Source: Pedococcus dokdonensis (GTDB lineage Bacteria > Actinomycetota > Actinomycetes > Actinomycetales > Dermatophilaceae). Taken from it: a stretch of 64,000 nucleotides of DNA. Below are positions 29,389 through 38,178 of the stretch, one piece after another; positions within the stretch are counted from its first letter, which is position 1, and each line of letters begins with the position of its first letter. The stretch is taken from NCBI RefSeq assembly GCF_900104525.1, contig NZ_LT629711.1, positions 620,001 to 684,000 of the forward strand. The letters are read 5' to 3'. A program made the translations under genes and the position numbers. The notes beneath the pieces were generated by a model that searched no databases, was not told where the DNA came from, and saw only the letters and a program-made list of their open reading frames with translations.

Positions 29389-30845
29389 ACGGCTCGAACG
29401 ACCGCTTCGACTTCACCGCGCCGGTGCCTCCCCTGGGAGAGCTGGGGGCCGTGCACTTCATCGCCATCGGGGGAGCCGGGATGTCCGGGGTGGCCCGGGT
29501 GATGCTGGCGCGTGGGTGCGCGGTGAGCGGGTCGGACGCCAAGCAGTCGCCCGTCCTCGCCGCCCTCGCGGCGGAGGGCGCGGAGGTCCACGTCGGTCAC
29601 GACGCGGCATACGTGGAGGGCAAGGACACCATCGTGGTGTCCTCCGCGATCCGCGAGTCCAACGTCGAGCTCGCCGCCGCCCGGGCGGCCGGGCTCCGGG
29701 TCCTGCACCGCGCGCAGGCGCTGGCCAGCACCATGGCCGACTCGCGTCGCGTCGCGATCGCCGGCGCGAACGGCAAGACCACCACCACGTCGATGCTCAC
29801 CGTCGCCCTGCAGCACTGCGGCGTCGACCCGTCGTTCGCCGCGGGCGGCGAGCTGGCCAAGCACGGCACCAACGCCCACTGGGGCACCGGCGACGTCTTC
29901 GTGGCCGAGGCCGACGAGAGCGACGGCTCGTTCCTCGTCTACCGGCCCGAGGTCGCCGTCGTCACGAACGTCCAACCCGACCACCTCGACTTCTACGGCA
30001 CCTTCGAGCGCGTCAGGCAGGCGTATGCCGCCTTCGCCGGGAGCATCGTCGAGGGCGGGCTCCTCGTCGCGTGCCAGGACGACGAGGGATCCCGCGAGCT
30101 CGCCCAGGCCGCCCGCTCGGCGGGTGCCCGCGTGCTGACCTACGGCTGGTCGCCGGAGTCCGACGTGGTCCTGCGCGACGAGGTGTTCCGGGGCCTCATG
30201 GGGCGGGTCACCGTCACCGGGCCGGACGGGGTCGACCGGGTGCTGCGCATCAACATCCCGGGCCGGCACAACCTGCTCAACGCCGCGGCGGCCTACACGG
30301 TCGCGGTCGACGGACTGGGTCAGGACCCCACCCGGGTCCTCGACGGGCTGTTCGGGTTCACCGGCACGAGGCGCAGGTTCGAGCCCAAGGGCTCGGCAGC
30401 GGGCGTCTCGGTGGTCGACGACTACGCGCACAACCCGGGCAAGGTGGCCGCCGTGGTCGGCACCGGAGCCGACCTGGTCGGTGACGGCCGGCTGGTCGTG
30501 GTCTTCCAGCCGCACCTCTACTCCCGCACCCGCGACTTCGCGCGGGAGTTCGCCGTCGCCCTGGCGCCGGCGGACGTGGTCGTCCTCATGGAGGTCTACG
30601 CCGCGCGGGAGGACCCGATGCCCGGGGTCTCGTCGCAGCTGGTCGCCGACGCGCTGCGCGAGGTCCGGCCGGACGCCGACGTCACGGTCGTCCCGTCGTG
30701 GTCGGCCGTGGCCGGCCACGTGGCCGCGCTGGCGCGTGAGGGCGACCTGGTCCTGACCGTCGGGGCCGGGGACGTGACGATGATCGGCCCGGAGGTCCTG
30801 CGGGCCCTCGGTGCGGAGCGCGGTCAGGACGACGGGTCGGCATGA
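29385..30845 (+). CDS. murC: UDP-N-acetylmuramate--L-alanine ligase
   Basis: A 486-residue Mur ligase that adds the first amino acid, L-Ala, to UDP-MurNAc. The N-terminal domain has HFIAIGGAGMSGVARVML (24-41), and the ATP loop is AGANGKTTTT with K131. DESDGSFLVYRPEVAVVTN, QPDHLDFYGTFE and VVDDYAHNPGKVAAV follow in the expected order. The ATG overlaps the murG stop by 4 bases, and the ftsQ start overlaps its own stop. All four cytoplasmic Mur ligases (C, D, E, F) are thus in one operon. Confidence 0.96.
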   Translation: MNGSNDRFDFTAPVPPLGELGAVHFIAIGGAGMSGVARVMLARGCAVSGSDAKQSPVLAALAAEGAEVHVGHDAAYVEGKDTIVVSSAIRESNVELAAARAAGLRVLHRAQALASTMADSRRVAIAGANGKTTTTSMLTVALQHCGVDPSFAAGGELAKHGTNAHWGTGDVFVAEADESDGSFLVYRPEVAVVTNVQPDHLDFYGTFERVRQAYAAFAGSIVEGGLLVACQDDEGSRELAQAARSAGARVLTYGWSPESDVVLRDEVFRGLMGRVTVTGPDGVDRVLRINIPGRHNLLNAAAAYTVAVDGLGQDPTRVLDGLFGFTGTRRRFEPKGSAAGVSVVDDYAHNPGKVAAVVGTGADLVGDGRLVVVFQPHLYSRTRDFAREFAVALAPADVVVLMEVYAAREDPMPGVSSQLVADALREVRPDADVTVVPSWSAVAGHVAALAREGDLVLTVGAGDVTMIGPEVLRALGAERGQDDGSA

Positions 30846-31609
30846 GCCAGCACCCGGGGTCCTCCGGTGCCCCGCGCGCCGTACGCACCGGACTCGCGTC
30901 GTCGCGGGCCCGCTTCCAGCGGCGGGCGCACGACGCCCGTCAGCGCCCCCTGCGACTGCTCGGGTATGCCGTGGCCGTCCTGGTCGTGCTCGGGTTGCTC
31001 GGGTGGGTGGTCGGCTTCAGCCCGGTGCTGTCGGTGCGCAGCGTCGAGGTGGTCGGCGTCCCCGACTCCGAGGTGAGCGCGATCCGGTCGTTGGCCAAGG
31101 TGCCGCTCGGGGTGCCGCTGGCCCGGGTCGACGGCGACGCAGTGGCGGCCCGGGTGGCCGAGCGGGCCACCCTCGCCGACGTGTCGATCGAGCGGTCGTG
31201 GCCCAGCACGCTGGTCATCCACGCGAGCCCGCGCCAGCCGTTCCTCGTGGTGAAGAACCCTCAAGGTCAACTACAGGTTGTGGATGAGACCGGGGTCGCG
31301 TATGCCCACGTGAGCCGCGCACCGGCCGGCGTGCCGACCGTGAACGCCGCGACCCAGGCGGCCCTGTCACCCGACGCCCTGGCGGCCGCGGTCAGCGTGG
31401 TCAAGGTGCTGCCCGCCGCCCTGCAGAAGCGGGTCGACAACGTCACCGTGAGCAGCGCCAACCTGGTCACCCTCAAGGTCGGGCGGACCTCGGTCGTGTG
31501 GGGCGGGGTGAACGAGCCGGAGCGCAAGCTGGCGATCATGACGGCGCTGCTCAGGAGCAATCCCAGGCTCATCGACGTGAGCGCCCCGAGCACCCCCGTC
31601 ACGCGGTGA
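30842..31609 (+). CDS. ftsQ: Divisome protein FtsQ (POTRA domain)
   Basis: A 255-residue bitopic protein: basic cytoplasmic tail (1-37), one membrane helix (about 40-60, LLGYAVAVLVVLGLLGWVVGF), a POTRA domain (about 65-130: VRSVEVVGVPDSEVSAI ... LADVSIERSWPSTLVI) and a beta domain to the end. It scaffolds the FtsQLB complex at the septum. A short AT-richer patch near 31261-31280 stands out inside the gene. It is the last gene of the tightly overlapped rsmH-ftsQ block; a 359-base gap separates it from ftsZ. Confidence 0.93.
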   Translation: MSQHPGSSGAPRAVRTGLASSRARFQRRAHDARQRPLRLLGYAVAVLVVLGLLGWVVGFSPVLSVRSVEVVGVPDSEVSAIRSLAKVPLGVPLARVDGDAVAARVAERATLADVSIERSWPSTLVIHASPRQPFLVVKNPQGQLQVVDETGVAYAHVSRAPAGVPTVNAATQAALSPDALAAAVSVVKVLPAALQKRVDNVTVSSANLVTLKVGRTSVVWGGVNEPERKLAIMTALLRSNPRLIDVSAPSTPVTR

Positions 31610-31968
31610 CTGCGCGCTCCACCCGGACCGTCGAGCGGGACCGTCGAGCGGCTCTCCGCGCCCATGCCAGAATGGGGCGTGTGAGGCGGGTGTGACTGGT
31701 GTGACTGGTGTGACGGTCCGATCGAACCGGGCCGGGAGAAACCGTGAAATCGGGTGAATCCGTGCTGCGACACGCGGTCGACCTGATTGCCTGCGACCCA
31801 CCCGACGCATAGCGTCGGCGGCACCGAATCGTGGGTGAGGTGTAACCCTCAACTAGACGTCGAGGCTAGTCCACGACCCCGGAACCCGCACTCGCGCATC
31901 GAGATTCGCCAGCCCGGCACCACACCCAGCAGCACACCGAGCACCGCATTCAGGAGAGGCCCACCGTC
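31610..31968 (+). promoter_or_regulatory. ftsQ-ftsZ intergenic region with candidate ftsZ promoter
   Basis: 359 bases without a gene. A candidate promoter has TTGCCT (31787-31792), a 17-base spacer and TAGCGT (31810-31815). A 7-base-pair hairpin, CCGACGC-ATA-GCGTCGG (31802-31818), overlaps the -10, so the site could be controlled by a protein or by structure. Two short tandem repeats lie upstream (31625-31650 and 31689-31714). A separate ftsZ promoter here is common in actinomycetes; activity is inferred. Confidence 0.45.
31625..31714. repeat. Two short tandem repeats upstream of ftsZ
   Basis: GGACCGTCGAGCG (13 bases) occurs twice head to tail at 31625-31650, and GGTGTGACT (9 bases) three times, the last copy lacking its final base, at 31689-31714. 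Both are exact apart from the final partial copy. They could be protein-binding arrays or slippage products. Confidence 0.8.
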
Positions 31969-33216
31969 GTGGCAGCACCGCAGAACTACCTGGCCGTCAT
32001 CAAGGTCGTCGGCATCGGCGGTGGTGGCGTCAACGCCATCAACCGCATGATCGAGGTCGGCCTCAAGGGCGTCGAATTCATCGCCATCAACACCGATGCC
32101 CAGGCGCTGCTGATGAGTGACGCGGACGTCAAGCTCGACGTCGGTCGCGAGCTCACCCGCGGGCTCGGCGCCGGCGCCGACCCCGAGGTCGGCAAGAAGG
32201 CCGCCGAGGACCACGCCGAGGAGATCGAGGAGGTCCTCAAGGGGGCCGACATGGTCTTCGTGACCGCCGGCGAGGGTGGTGGCACGGGCACCGGTGGTGC
32301 ACCGGTCGTCGCCAAGATCGCCAAGGGCCTGGGCGCGCTGACGATCGGTGTCGTGACCCGCCCCTTCACCTTCGAGGGTCGGCGTCGGGCCAACCAGGCC
32401 GAGAGCGGGATCGCCAACCTCCGCGAGGAGGTCGACACCCTCATCGTCATCCCCAACGACCGGCTGCTCTCGATCAGCGACCGCACGGTCAGCATGCTCG
32501 ACGCCTTCCGGTCGGCCGACCAGGTGCTGCTGTCCGGTGTGCAGGGCATCACCGACCTGATCACCACGCCCGGCCTGATCAACCTCGACTTCGCTGACGT
32601 GAAGTCGGTCATGCAGGGGGCGGGGTCGGCCCTGATGGGCATCGGCTCCTCGCGCGGCGACGACCGCGCGGTGCAGGCGGCCGAGCTCGCCATCTCCAGC
32701 CCGCTGCTCGAGGCCAGCATCGACGGAGCCCACGGTGTGCTGCTGTCGATCCAGGGCGGCAGCGACCTCGGGCTCTTCGAGATCAACGAGGCGGCCCGGC
32801 TGGTGCAGGAGGCGGCGCACCCCGAGGCCAACATCATCTTCGGCGCCGTCATCGACGACGCCCTCGGCGACGAGGTGCGGGTGACCGTGATCGCCGCCGG
32901 CTTCGACGGTGGTGCCCCGCTCAAGCGCGACAACGACCGGGCCATCGGGCAGATCCAGGGGTCGCAGCGCGCAGCCCAGCCGGCCGCGTCCGCGGCGGCG
33001 ACGCCGCAGCCGGCCGCCGCAGCTCCCTCGACCCCTGCGCCGCAGGCTGCGCCGCAGCCGCCGGTCGAGCGGCCAGTCGCGCAGGAGGGTCCGGTCACGA
33101 CGTCCGAGCCCGCTGAGCGAGAGCCGGTCGCCCCGCGCGAGCCGGCCGGTCGACCGCCACGGACCGTCACCTTCGACGAGGGTGACGACCTGGACGTGCC
33201 CGACTTCCTGAAGTAG
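31969..33216 (+). CDS. ftsZ: Cell division GTPase FtsZ
   Basis: A 415-residue tubulin homologue that builds the Z-ring. The start is a GTG nine bases after AGGAGAGG. The GTP-binding tubulin signature GGGTGTG is at 103-109, and the T7 synergy loop with catalytic acids is [11 protein letters not shown]. Residues about 325-400 are the Ala/Pro/Gln-rich linker. The C-terminal peptide [10 protein letters not shown] (406-415) is the docking site for partners such as SepF, encoded four genes downstream. A terminator-like hairpin follows at once. Confidence 0.97.
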   Translation: MAAPQNYLAVIKVVGIGGGGVNAINRMIEVGLKGVEFIAINTDAQALLMSDADVKLDVGRELTRGLGAGADPEVGKKAAEDHAEEIEEVLKGADMVFVTAGEGGGTGTGGAPVVAKIAKGLGALTIGVVTRPFTFEGRRRANQAESGIANLREEVDTLIVIPNDRLLSISDRTVSMLDAFRSADQVLLSGVQGITDLITTPGLINLDFADVKSVMQGAGSALMGIGSSRGDDRAVQAAELAISSPLLEASIDGAHGVLLSIQGGSDLGLFEINEAARLVQEAAHPEANIIFGAVIDDALGDEVRVTVIAAGFDGGAPLKRDNDRAIGQIQGSQRAAQPAASAAATPQPAAAAPSTPAPQAAPQPPVERPVAQEGPVTTSEPAEREPVAPREPAGRPPRTVTFDEGDDLDVPDFLK

Positions 33217-33238
33217 CACGACACACGCAGCCTGGGGA

Positions 33239-33261
33239 CGCCGGACCATCGCGGTCCGGCG
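33239..33261 (+). terminator. Hairpin downstream of ftsZ
   Basis: A perfect 9-base-pair stem, CGCCGGACC / GGTCCGGCG, with loop ATCGC, 23 bases after the ftsZ stop and 21 bases before pgeF. There is no U-tract. It is probably a terminator or a processing site that separates ftsZ from pgeF. Confidence 0.65.
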
Positions 33262-33282
33262 CCCCTGTCGTAGGTTGGGCCG

Positions 33283-34008
33283 GTGTTCTCCTGGCGCCAA
33301 CAGACCGGTCGAGTGTCCTGGGCCTTCACCGACCGCGAGGGTGGTCGCAGCGTCGGCGAGTTCGACTCGTTCAACCTGGGCGGACACGTCGGGGACGACC
33401 CCGAGGCGGTCGAGGCGAACCGCGGCGCCCTGGCCGCCGCAGTGGACGTGCCGCGCGACCACCTCCTGTTCATGCAGCAGTGCCATGGCGCCGACGTCGT
33501 GGTGGTCGATGGTCCGTGGGCGCCGGCTGGGCCGCCACCCGCGGACGGTGTCGTGACCGCCACCCCCGGACTGGCCTTGGCCGTGCTGGTCGCCGACTGC
33601 ACTCCCGTCCTGCTGGCCGACGTCGCGGCGGGTGTCGTCGGCGCGGTGCACGCGGGGCGGCCCGGCATGACCACCGGGATCATCGACGTCGCGGTGGCCA
33701 GGATGCGCGAGCTCGGGGCGCGGGAGCTCGCCGCCGTGGTGGGGCCGTCCATCTGCGCGCGGTGCTACGAGGTGCCCGAGGAGCTGCGGGCGGCTGCCGC
33801 CGCGGTGGCGCCGGAGTCGTCGGCACGGTCGTGGACCGGCACCCCGGCGATCGACGTCGCCGCCGGCGTCGTCGCGCAGCTGGCCGCGAATGACGTTGCC
33901 GTGCACTGGGTTCCGGGCTGTTCTCGGGAGGACGACCGACTGTTCTCCTACCGGCGCGACGGCCGCACCGGACGGTATGCCGGTGTCGTCCTGGCGGGTG
34001 CGTCGTGA
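33283..34008 (+). CDS. pgeF: Peptidoglycan editing factor PgeF (YfiH/multicopper-oxidase-like, DUF152)
   Basis: A 241-residue protein from a GTG. Family motifs are present: FMQQCHGADVVVV, VLVADCTPVLLADV, and GAVHAGRPGMTTGIID, holding the His-Cys-His metal site, plus GPSICARCYEVPEEL. PgeF-type enzymes hydrolyse UDP-MurNAc made with L-Ser in place of L-Ala, keeping wall precursors correct. Homologues were earlier called polyphenol oxidase or laccase. The location next to ftsZ and the Mur genes fits the wall role. Its stop overlaps the yggS GTG by 4 bases. Confidence 0.92.
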   Translation: MFSWRQQTGRVSWAFTDREGGRSVGEFDSFNLGGHVGDDPEAVEANRGALAAAVDVPRDHLLFMQQCHGADVVVVDGPWAPAGPPPADGVVTATPGLALAVLVADCTPVLLADVAAGVVGAVHAGRPGMTTGIIDVAVARMRELGARELAAVVGPSICARCYEVPEELRAAAAAVAPESSARSWTGTPAIDVAAGVVAQLAANDVAVHWVPGCSREDDRLFSYRRDGRTGRYAGVVLAGAS

Positions 34009-34721
34009 GCGTCGGGGCGAGCCGCGACGGCCGCCGCGAGGAGCTGGAGCGCCGCCTCGCCAGCGTGCGTGACCGCATCGCCGCCGCGTGCGAGAGCGCG
34101 GGACGCAACCCCTCGGAGGTCTCGCTGGTGGCGGTGACGAAGTTCTTCCCGGCCAGCGACGTCGACCTGCTGATGGAGCTCGGAGTCACGGCGATCGGCG
34201 AGAACCGCGACCAGGAGGCCTCGGCGAAGGTGGCCGAGCTGCGGGACCGGGCCGGGCTCGAGGTGCACTTCATCGGCCAGCTCCAGAGCAACAAGGTCGG
34301 CTCGGTGGTGCGGTATGCCGACGTGGTGCAGTCCGTCGACCGGCCGAAGCTGGTCACGGCGCTCGAGCGGACGGCGGCCTCGCACGGCGTGAGGCCCGGG
34401 GTCCTGGTCCAGGTGTCGCTCGACGAGCCGCCTGACCGCGGCGGCGTCGAGCCCGGGGGAGCGGCTGCGCTCGCCGACCTGGTGGCCGAGTGCGAGCACC
34501 TCGACCTGCGGGGGGTGATGGCCGTGGCGCCCCTCGGCGGTGACCCGCACCTGGCCTTCGCCCGGCTCCGGGAGGTGGCCCGCGGCATACAGGAGAGGCA
34601 TCCGACGGCGACCTGGGTGTCGGCGGGCATGAGCGGTGACCTCGAGGCGGCGGTCGCGCACGGCGCGACACACCTGCGTGTCGGGAGCGCAATCCTCGGT
34701 TCACGACAGTCACACCGGTAA
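34005..34721 (+). CDS. yggS: PLP homeostasis protein (YggS/PROSC family)
   Basis: A 238-residue single-domain, alanine-racemase-fold protein. The PLP-binding Lys is K46 in SLVAVTKFFPASDVD. Other marks: IGENRDQEASAKVAEL, HFIGQLQSNKV and TWVSAGMSGDLEAAVAHGATHLRVGSAILGSR, the phosphate-binding end. It has no known catalytic activity and buffers free PLP. It follows pgeF with a 4-base overlap and precedes sepF, the usual actinobacterial order. Confidence 0.94.
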   Translation: MSVGASRDGRREELERRLASVRDRIAAACESAGRNPSEVSLVAVTKFFPASDVDLLMELGVTAIGENRDQEASAKVAELRDRAGLEVHFIGQLQSNKVGSVVRYADVVQSVDRPKLVTALERTAASHGVRPGVLVQVSLDEPPDRGGVEPGGAAALADLVAECEHLDLRGVMAVAPLGGDPHLAFARLREVARGIQERHPTATWVSAGMSGDLEAAVAHGATHLRVGSAILGSRQSHR

Positions 34722-34812
34722 CTTCAGTCCCGAAGTGGACGGTCTGGCACCAGACACCCGCCAGTCACACTGGCACTGACACACACGCACTGAAACCAGA
34801 GGGAGCTCGCAC

Positions 34813-35292
34813 ATGGCTGGGGCGCTGCGCAAGACGATGGTGTACCTCGGGCTCGCCGAGGACGACGAGCGCTACGACGGGTACGACGACTACGACTACG
34901 ACGAGCCCGCCCGCCAGGAGGCACCGGCGGAGCGATCGGCCGCCGTGACGCCGCTCCCGCAGCGCACCCCCGTCGCCCGAGTGGTCCGCGACGTGGAGGT
35001 GGGTGCCCTCAACCGGATCACCACCATCCACCCGCGCACCTACAACGAGGCCAAGAACATCGGCGAGAGCTTCCGCGACGGGACGCCGGTCATCATGAAC
35101 CTCTCCGACATGGACGACTCCGACGCCAAGCGCCTCGTCGACTTCGCCGCCGGTCTCGTCTTCGGCCTGCACGGCCAGATCGAGCGGGTCACCTCCAAGG
35201 TGTTCCTGCTCTCGCCCTCCCACGTCGAGGTGTCCGCCGAGGAGGGCCCCGCCGCTCCGACCTCGGCGCGAGCCCTTTTCAACCAGAGCTGA
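34813..35292 (+). CDS. sepF: Cell division protein SepF
   Basis: A 159-residue protein with GAGGGAG before the ATG. The N-terminal amphipathic helix [14 protein letters not shown] binds the membrane. A Tyr/Asp-rich linker follows (about 17-40), then the globular SepF domain from about 65 ([50 protein letters not shown]) ending with [12 protein letters not shown]. In actinomycetes lacking FtsA and ZipA, SepF is the main Z-ring membrane anchor and binds the FtsZ tail. A small hairpin, GTCTGG-CA-CCAGAC (34742-34755), lies in the leader. Confidence 0.95.
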   Translation: MAGALRKTMVYLGLAEDDERYDGYDDYDYDEPARQEAPAERSAAVTPLPQRTPVARVVRDVEVGALNRITTIHPRTYNEAKNIGESFRDGTPVIMNLSDMDDSDAKRLVDFAAGLVFGLHGQIERVTSKVFLLSPSHVEVSAEEGPAAPTSARALFNQS

Positions 35293-35360
35293 CCCCACTC
35301 CACAGCGCGGCCCGGCCCCCGGCACAGCCACCGCCCAGCGCGCCATGACAGGGTGAGCCC

Positions 35361-35651
35361 ATGCAGCTGTTGGGTCAGAATCCCGTCGCGAGCGTCGTCC
35401 GCTTCGCCGTCTTCCTCTTCTTCGTCATCCTGCTCGGCCGCCTGGTCCTCGACTGGGTCCAGGCGTTCGCCCGGGAATGGCGGCCGCGTGGCGCCCTGCT
35501 GGTGGTCGCGGAGGTGCTCTACACGATCACGGACCCGCCCCTGAAGGCGCTGTGCCGGGTCATCCCGCCGCTGACGCTCGGAGCCCTGCGCCTCGACCTC
35601 GCGTTCCTGGTCCTGTTCTTCGGGACCTCTCTGCTGATGAGCATCCTCTAG
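35361..35651 (+). CDS. YggT family membrane protein
   Basis: A 96-residue protein with two hydrophobic helices (about 10-32 and 73-94) and the YggT core DPPLKALCRVIPPLTLGALRLDLAFLVLFF. The family is often encoded between sepF and wag31. Its function is unclear, with osmotic or division links proposed in other bacteria. The ATG at 35361 is preceded by AGGGTGA. The stop codon lies within a 12-base direct repeat. Confidence 0.9.
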   Translation: MQLLGQNPVASVVRFAVFLFFVILLGRLVLDWVQAFAREWRPRGALLVVAEVLYTITDPPLKALCRVIPPLTLGALRLDLAFLVLFFGTSLLMSIL

Positions 35652-35671
35652 GAGTGCCGGCATCCTCTAGG
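35641..35671. repeat. 12-bp direct repeat around the yggT stop
   Basis: GCATCCTCTAGG occurs at 35641-35652 (including the yggT stop TAG) and again at 35660-35671, separated by 7 bases. It is exact. It may be a binding site upstream of wag31 or a small duplication. Confidence 0.7.
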
Positions 35672-35768
35672 CTGGCCGTTGACCCAGCCTTTGCACGAGA
35701 CTCTGGGATGCTTGACCCGCATCGCTGTTCGACCTGCACTGCTCATGCCAGCCAACCGAGGTGACTAC

Positions 35769-37067
35769 ATGACGCTCACGCCCGAGGACGTCCTCAACAA
35801 GAACTTCACGCCGACCCAGTTCAGGCGTGGCTACGACGAGCGGGAGGTCGACGACTTCCTCGACGAGGTCGTGGCCGAGATGCGCCGCATCGTCAAGGAG
35901 GGTGACGACCTCCGCGACCAGCTGAACGAGTGCCGCCAGACCAAGGGCATGCCGACGGTCGCCAAGAGCGACCCCAACGCTGCCGCCACCAAGGCCGCGG
36001 ACGCCAAGGCGGCCCAGGAGGCCGAGGCCAAGGCGCAGCGCGAGGCGCAGGACCGGCTCGCCGCGATCGCCGCCCAGGTGGACGAAGCGGAGAAGGCGGC
36101 GCAGGAGCGGATCGCGGCAGCGAACGCCAAGGCCGAGGAGGCAGAGAAGACCGCGCAGGCGCGGGCCGACGAGGCCGAGCAGTCCGCCCAGGGTCGGATC
36201 TCCGACACCGAGAAGGGCGCGCAGGAACGCGCGAAGGCGGTCGAGGCGCGGGCCAAGGAGGCCGAGGAGCGCGCCGCCCTCGCGGAGCAGCGGCTGACCG
36301 AGGCGCAGCAGCAGGCCGAGGACGTGCAGCGGCAGGTGGCGGAGGCGCGTCAGCAGGCCGAGCAGCATGCGGCAGCCGCCCAGGCCGCCCAGGAGCAGGC
36401 AGCTGCAGCCCAGGCCGCCCAGGAGCAGGCCACCGAGGCGGCCCGGACGGCCCAGGAGCAGGCGGCCCAGCACCAGGCGGCGCAGCAGGCGGCCCCGGCC
36501 GAGCAGGCGGCGGCGCCGGCCGCGGCCCTCGGAGCCGCGGCGGCCGGCGGTGGCGCCAGCGCGGCGGCCCTGCTCGAGATGGCTCAGCGGCTGCACGACG
36601 AGCACGTCGGCCAGGGTGAGTCGACCCGCGACCGCCTCATCTCCGAGGCGCAGGCTCGCCACGACGAGCTGGTGGGCGAGGGGCAGAGCAAGCACGACGA
36701 GCTGCTCTCGGTCGGCCAGCAGCGCCACGACGAGCTGATCGCCACCGGCCAGAACCGGCACGACGAGCTGGTCAACGAGGCGACCACGAAGCACGAGCAG
36801 ATGATCACCGAGGCGCGGGAGCGCTCGACCGGGATGGTCCACGAGGCGCAGCAGAAGAAGGCGCAGATCCTCGAGGAGCTGGCGCGCGAGCGGAACCTGC
36901 TCGAGAAGAAGATCGACGAGCTGCGCACCTTCGAGCGCGACTACCGCGCGCGGCTCAAGAACTACATCGAGGAGCAGCTGGCCGACCTCGAGCAGACCGG
37001 GATCGAGCCGTCCGAGGGTGGCGACGACCACGGTCAGGACGAGGGCGAGCAGCACTCCGACCAGTAG
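35769..37067 (+). CDS. wag31: Polar growth/septum protein DivIVA (Wag31)
   Basis: A 432-residue protein. The DivIVA N-terminal domain (MTLTPEDVLNKNFTPTQFRRGYDEREVDDFLDEVVAEM, residues 1-38) has the family's membrane-binding Phe/Arg pattern. Residues 65-245 are an Ala/Gln/Glu-rich coiled coil, 245-275 an Ala/Gly hinge, and from about 292 there are seven 11-residue repeats of the type GQxRHDELxxx (hendecads). The end is KKIDELRTFERDYRARLKNYIEEQL, the conserved C-terminal helix. At 432 residues it is much longer than mycobacterial Wag31 (about 260). It recruits wall synthesis to poles and septa. It ends the division cluster and is followed by a strong terminator. Confidence 0.93.
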   Translation: MTLTPEDVLNKNFTPTQFRRGYDEREVDDFLDEVVAEMRRIVKEGDDLRDQLNECRQTKGMPTVAKSDPNAAATKAADAKAAQEAEAKAQREAQDRLAAIAAQVDEAEKAAQERIAAANAKAEEAEKTAQARADEAEQSAQGRISDTEKGAQERAKAVEARAKEAEERAALAEQRLTEAQQQAEDVQRQVAEARQQAEQHAAAAQAAQEQAAAAQAAQEQATEAARTAQEQAAQHQAAQQAAPAEQAAAPAAALGAAAAGGGASAAALLEMAQRLHDEHVGQGESTRDRLISEAQARHDELVGEGQSKHDELLSVGQQRHDELIATGQNRHDELVNEATTKHEQMITEARERSTGMVHEAQQKKAQILEELARERNLLEKKIDELRTFERDYRARLKNYIEEQLADLEQTGIEPSEGGDDHGQDEGEQHSDQ

Positions 37068-37096
37068 TCCCCTCGGCCGGACCTGGCAGGAGCATC

Positions 37097-37135
37097 ACGA
37101 AGGACGCCCACCGCACTGCGGTGGGCGTCCTTCGT
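37097..37135 (+). terminator. Strong terminator after wag31
   Basis: A perfect inverted repeat with 19-base arms (ACGAAGGACGCCCACCGCA and its complement at 37117-37135) and a single central C. It lies 30 bases after the wag31 stop and marks the end of the division cluster. Confidence 0.93.
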
Positions 37136-37189
37136 CCGTCCCGGAACCCGTCCTGCTGCAACGGATTCGGCACCGATGGTGTTTTGACG

Positions 37190-37218
37190 TTGAGTACACG
37201 GCGTCCAGCGCTTATCCT
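37190..37218 (+). promoter_or_regulatory. Promoter of the DksA/TraR-like gene
   Basis: TTGAGT (37190-37195), an exact 17-base spacer and TATCCT (37213-37218). The predicted start near 37225 leaves a leader of 27 or 54 bases, depending on the start codon. Confidence 0.6.
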
Positions 37219-37278
37219 CGCCGCACCTGTGAGCGCTCGTCTGGGAGCGCCATGCGACCGAGGGGCCGGGCACACACC

Positions 37279-38178
37279 ATGGTTCAAAAGGCGAGAGCCG
37301 CGACGAAGTCTGCACCGGCGAAGAAGGCCGCGCCCGCGAAGAAGGCGGTGCCCGCGAAGAAGGCGGTGCCCGCGAAGAAGGCGGCTCCGGCGAAGAAGGC
37401 GGCTCCGGCGAAGAAGGCGGCTCCGGCGAAGAAGGCGGCGCCCGCGAAGAAGGCGGCGCCCGCGAAGAAGGCGGCGCCCGCGAAGAAGGCGGCGCCCGCG
37501 AAGAAGGCGGCGCCCGCGAAGAAGGCTGCGCCCGCGAAGAAGGCTGCGCCCGCGAAGAAGGCTGCGCCCGCGAAGAAGGCTGCGCCCGCGAAGAAGGCTG
37601 CGCCCGCGAAGAAGGCTGCGCCCGCGAAGAAGGCTGCGCCCGCGAAGAAGGCTGCGCCCGCGAAGAAGGCCGCGCCCGCGAAGAAGGCCGCGCCCGCGAA
37701 GAAGGCCGCGCCCGCGAAGAAGGCCGCGCCCGCCAAGAAGGCCGCGCCCGCCAAGAAGACCAGCGCCGCCACCAGGACGGCCCCGCGCTCCTTGCGGGTG
37801 CGCGACGACGAGTCGCCGTGGACCGCCAAGGAGCTCCGCGAGATCCGCGCCGAGATCGAGTCCGACGTGGAGCACCTGCGCCAGGAGATCTCGGTGGCCG
37901 AGGCCGATCTGGTCGGGCTGATGCGCGACGCCGGTGACGGTGCCGGCGACGACCAGGCGGATGCCGGGGCCAAGACCTTCGAGCGCGAGCAGGAGATCTC
38001 GCTGGCCAACAACGCCCGCGAGATGCTCGACCAGAACCTGCACGCCCTCGAGCGCCTCGACGACGGCAGCTACGGCATCTGCGAGTCCTGCGGCAACCCG
38101 ATCGGCAAACTTCGCCTTCAGGCCGCTCCTCGTGCGACCCTATGCGTGACATGCAAGACGAAGCAGGAGCGCCGCTGA
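37279..38178 (+). CDS. DksA/TraR-type zinc-finger protein with 25-copy PAKKAA repeat
   Basis: A 299-residue protein from the ATG at 37279; an in-frame ATG at 37252, four bases from GGGAG, would add nine residues and cannot be excluded. Residues about 12-162 are PAKKAA hexapeptides, 25 copies, basic and histone-H1-like. The C-terminal half is a DksA/TraR fold: a coiled coil (about 180-260) and a C4 zinc finger [14 protein letters not shown]7-CVTCK. DksA-like proteins act in the RNA polymerase secondary channel, but the two acidic tip residues of true DksA are not obvious. The gene is usual between wag31 and lspA in actinomycetes. Its 3' end overlaps lspA, suggesting coupling. Confidence 0.85.
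   Translation: MVQKARAATKSAPAKKAAPAKKAVPAKKAVPAKKAAPAKKAAPAKKAAPAKKAAPAKKAAPAKKAAPAKKAAPAKKAAPAKKAAPAKKAAPAKKAAPAKKAAPAKKAAPAKKAAPAKKAAPAKKAAPAKKAAPAKKAAPAKKAAPAKKAAPAKKAAPAKKTSAATRTAPRSLRVRDDESPWTAKELREIRAEIESDVEHLRQEISVAEADLVGLMRDAGDGAGDDQADAGAKTFEREQEISLANNAREMLDQNLHALERLDDGSYGICESCGNPIGKLRLQAAPRATLCVTCKTKQERR
37315..37758 (+). repeat. 18-bp coding minisatellite (25 copies)
   Basis: 25 in-frame copies of an 18-base unit (CCCGCGAAGAAGGCGGCG type) encoding PAKKAA. Silent variants come in blocks: three GCT-CCG units, then about five GCG-GCG-CCC, about eight GCT-GCG-CCC, then about five GCC-GCG-CCC. Such runs of identical variants point to repeated local duplication by slippage or unequal crossover. 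Confidence 0.95.

Noticed and set aside
16960..37067. Missing ftsA, murA or ddl as a sign of loss
   Set aside because: Actinobacterial division clusters normally lack these genes; SepF replaces FtsA in anchoring.
37315..37758. CRISPR-like regular repeat
   Set aside because: Repeats are contiguous 18-base units without spacers and stay in frame as PAKKAA.
37284..38012. Antisense frame full of AGAAFF repeats looking like a membrane protein
   Set aside because: It is the reverse of the PAKKAA coding repeat. The zinc finger and the promoter place the real gene on the plus strand.
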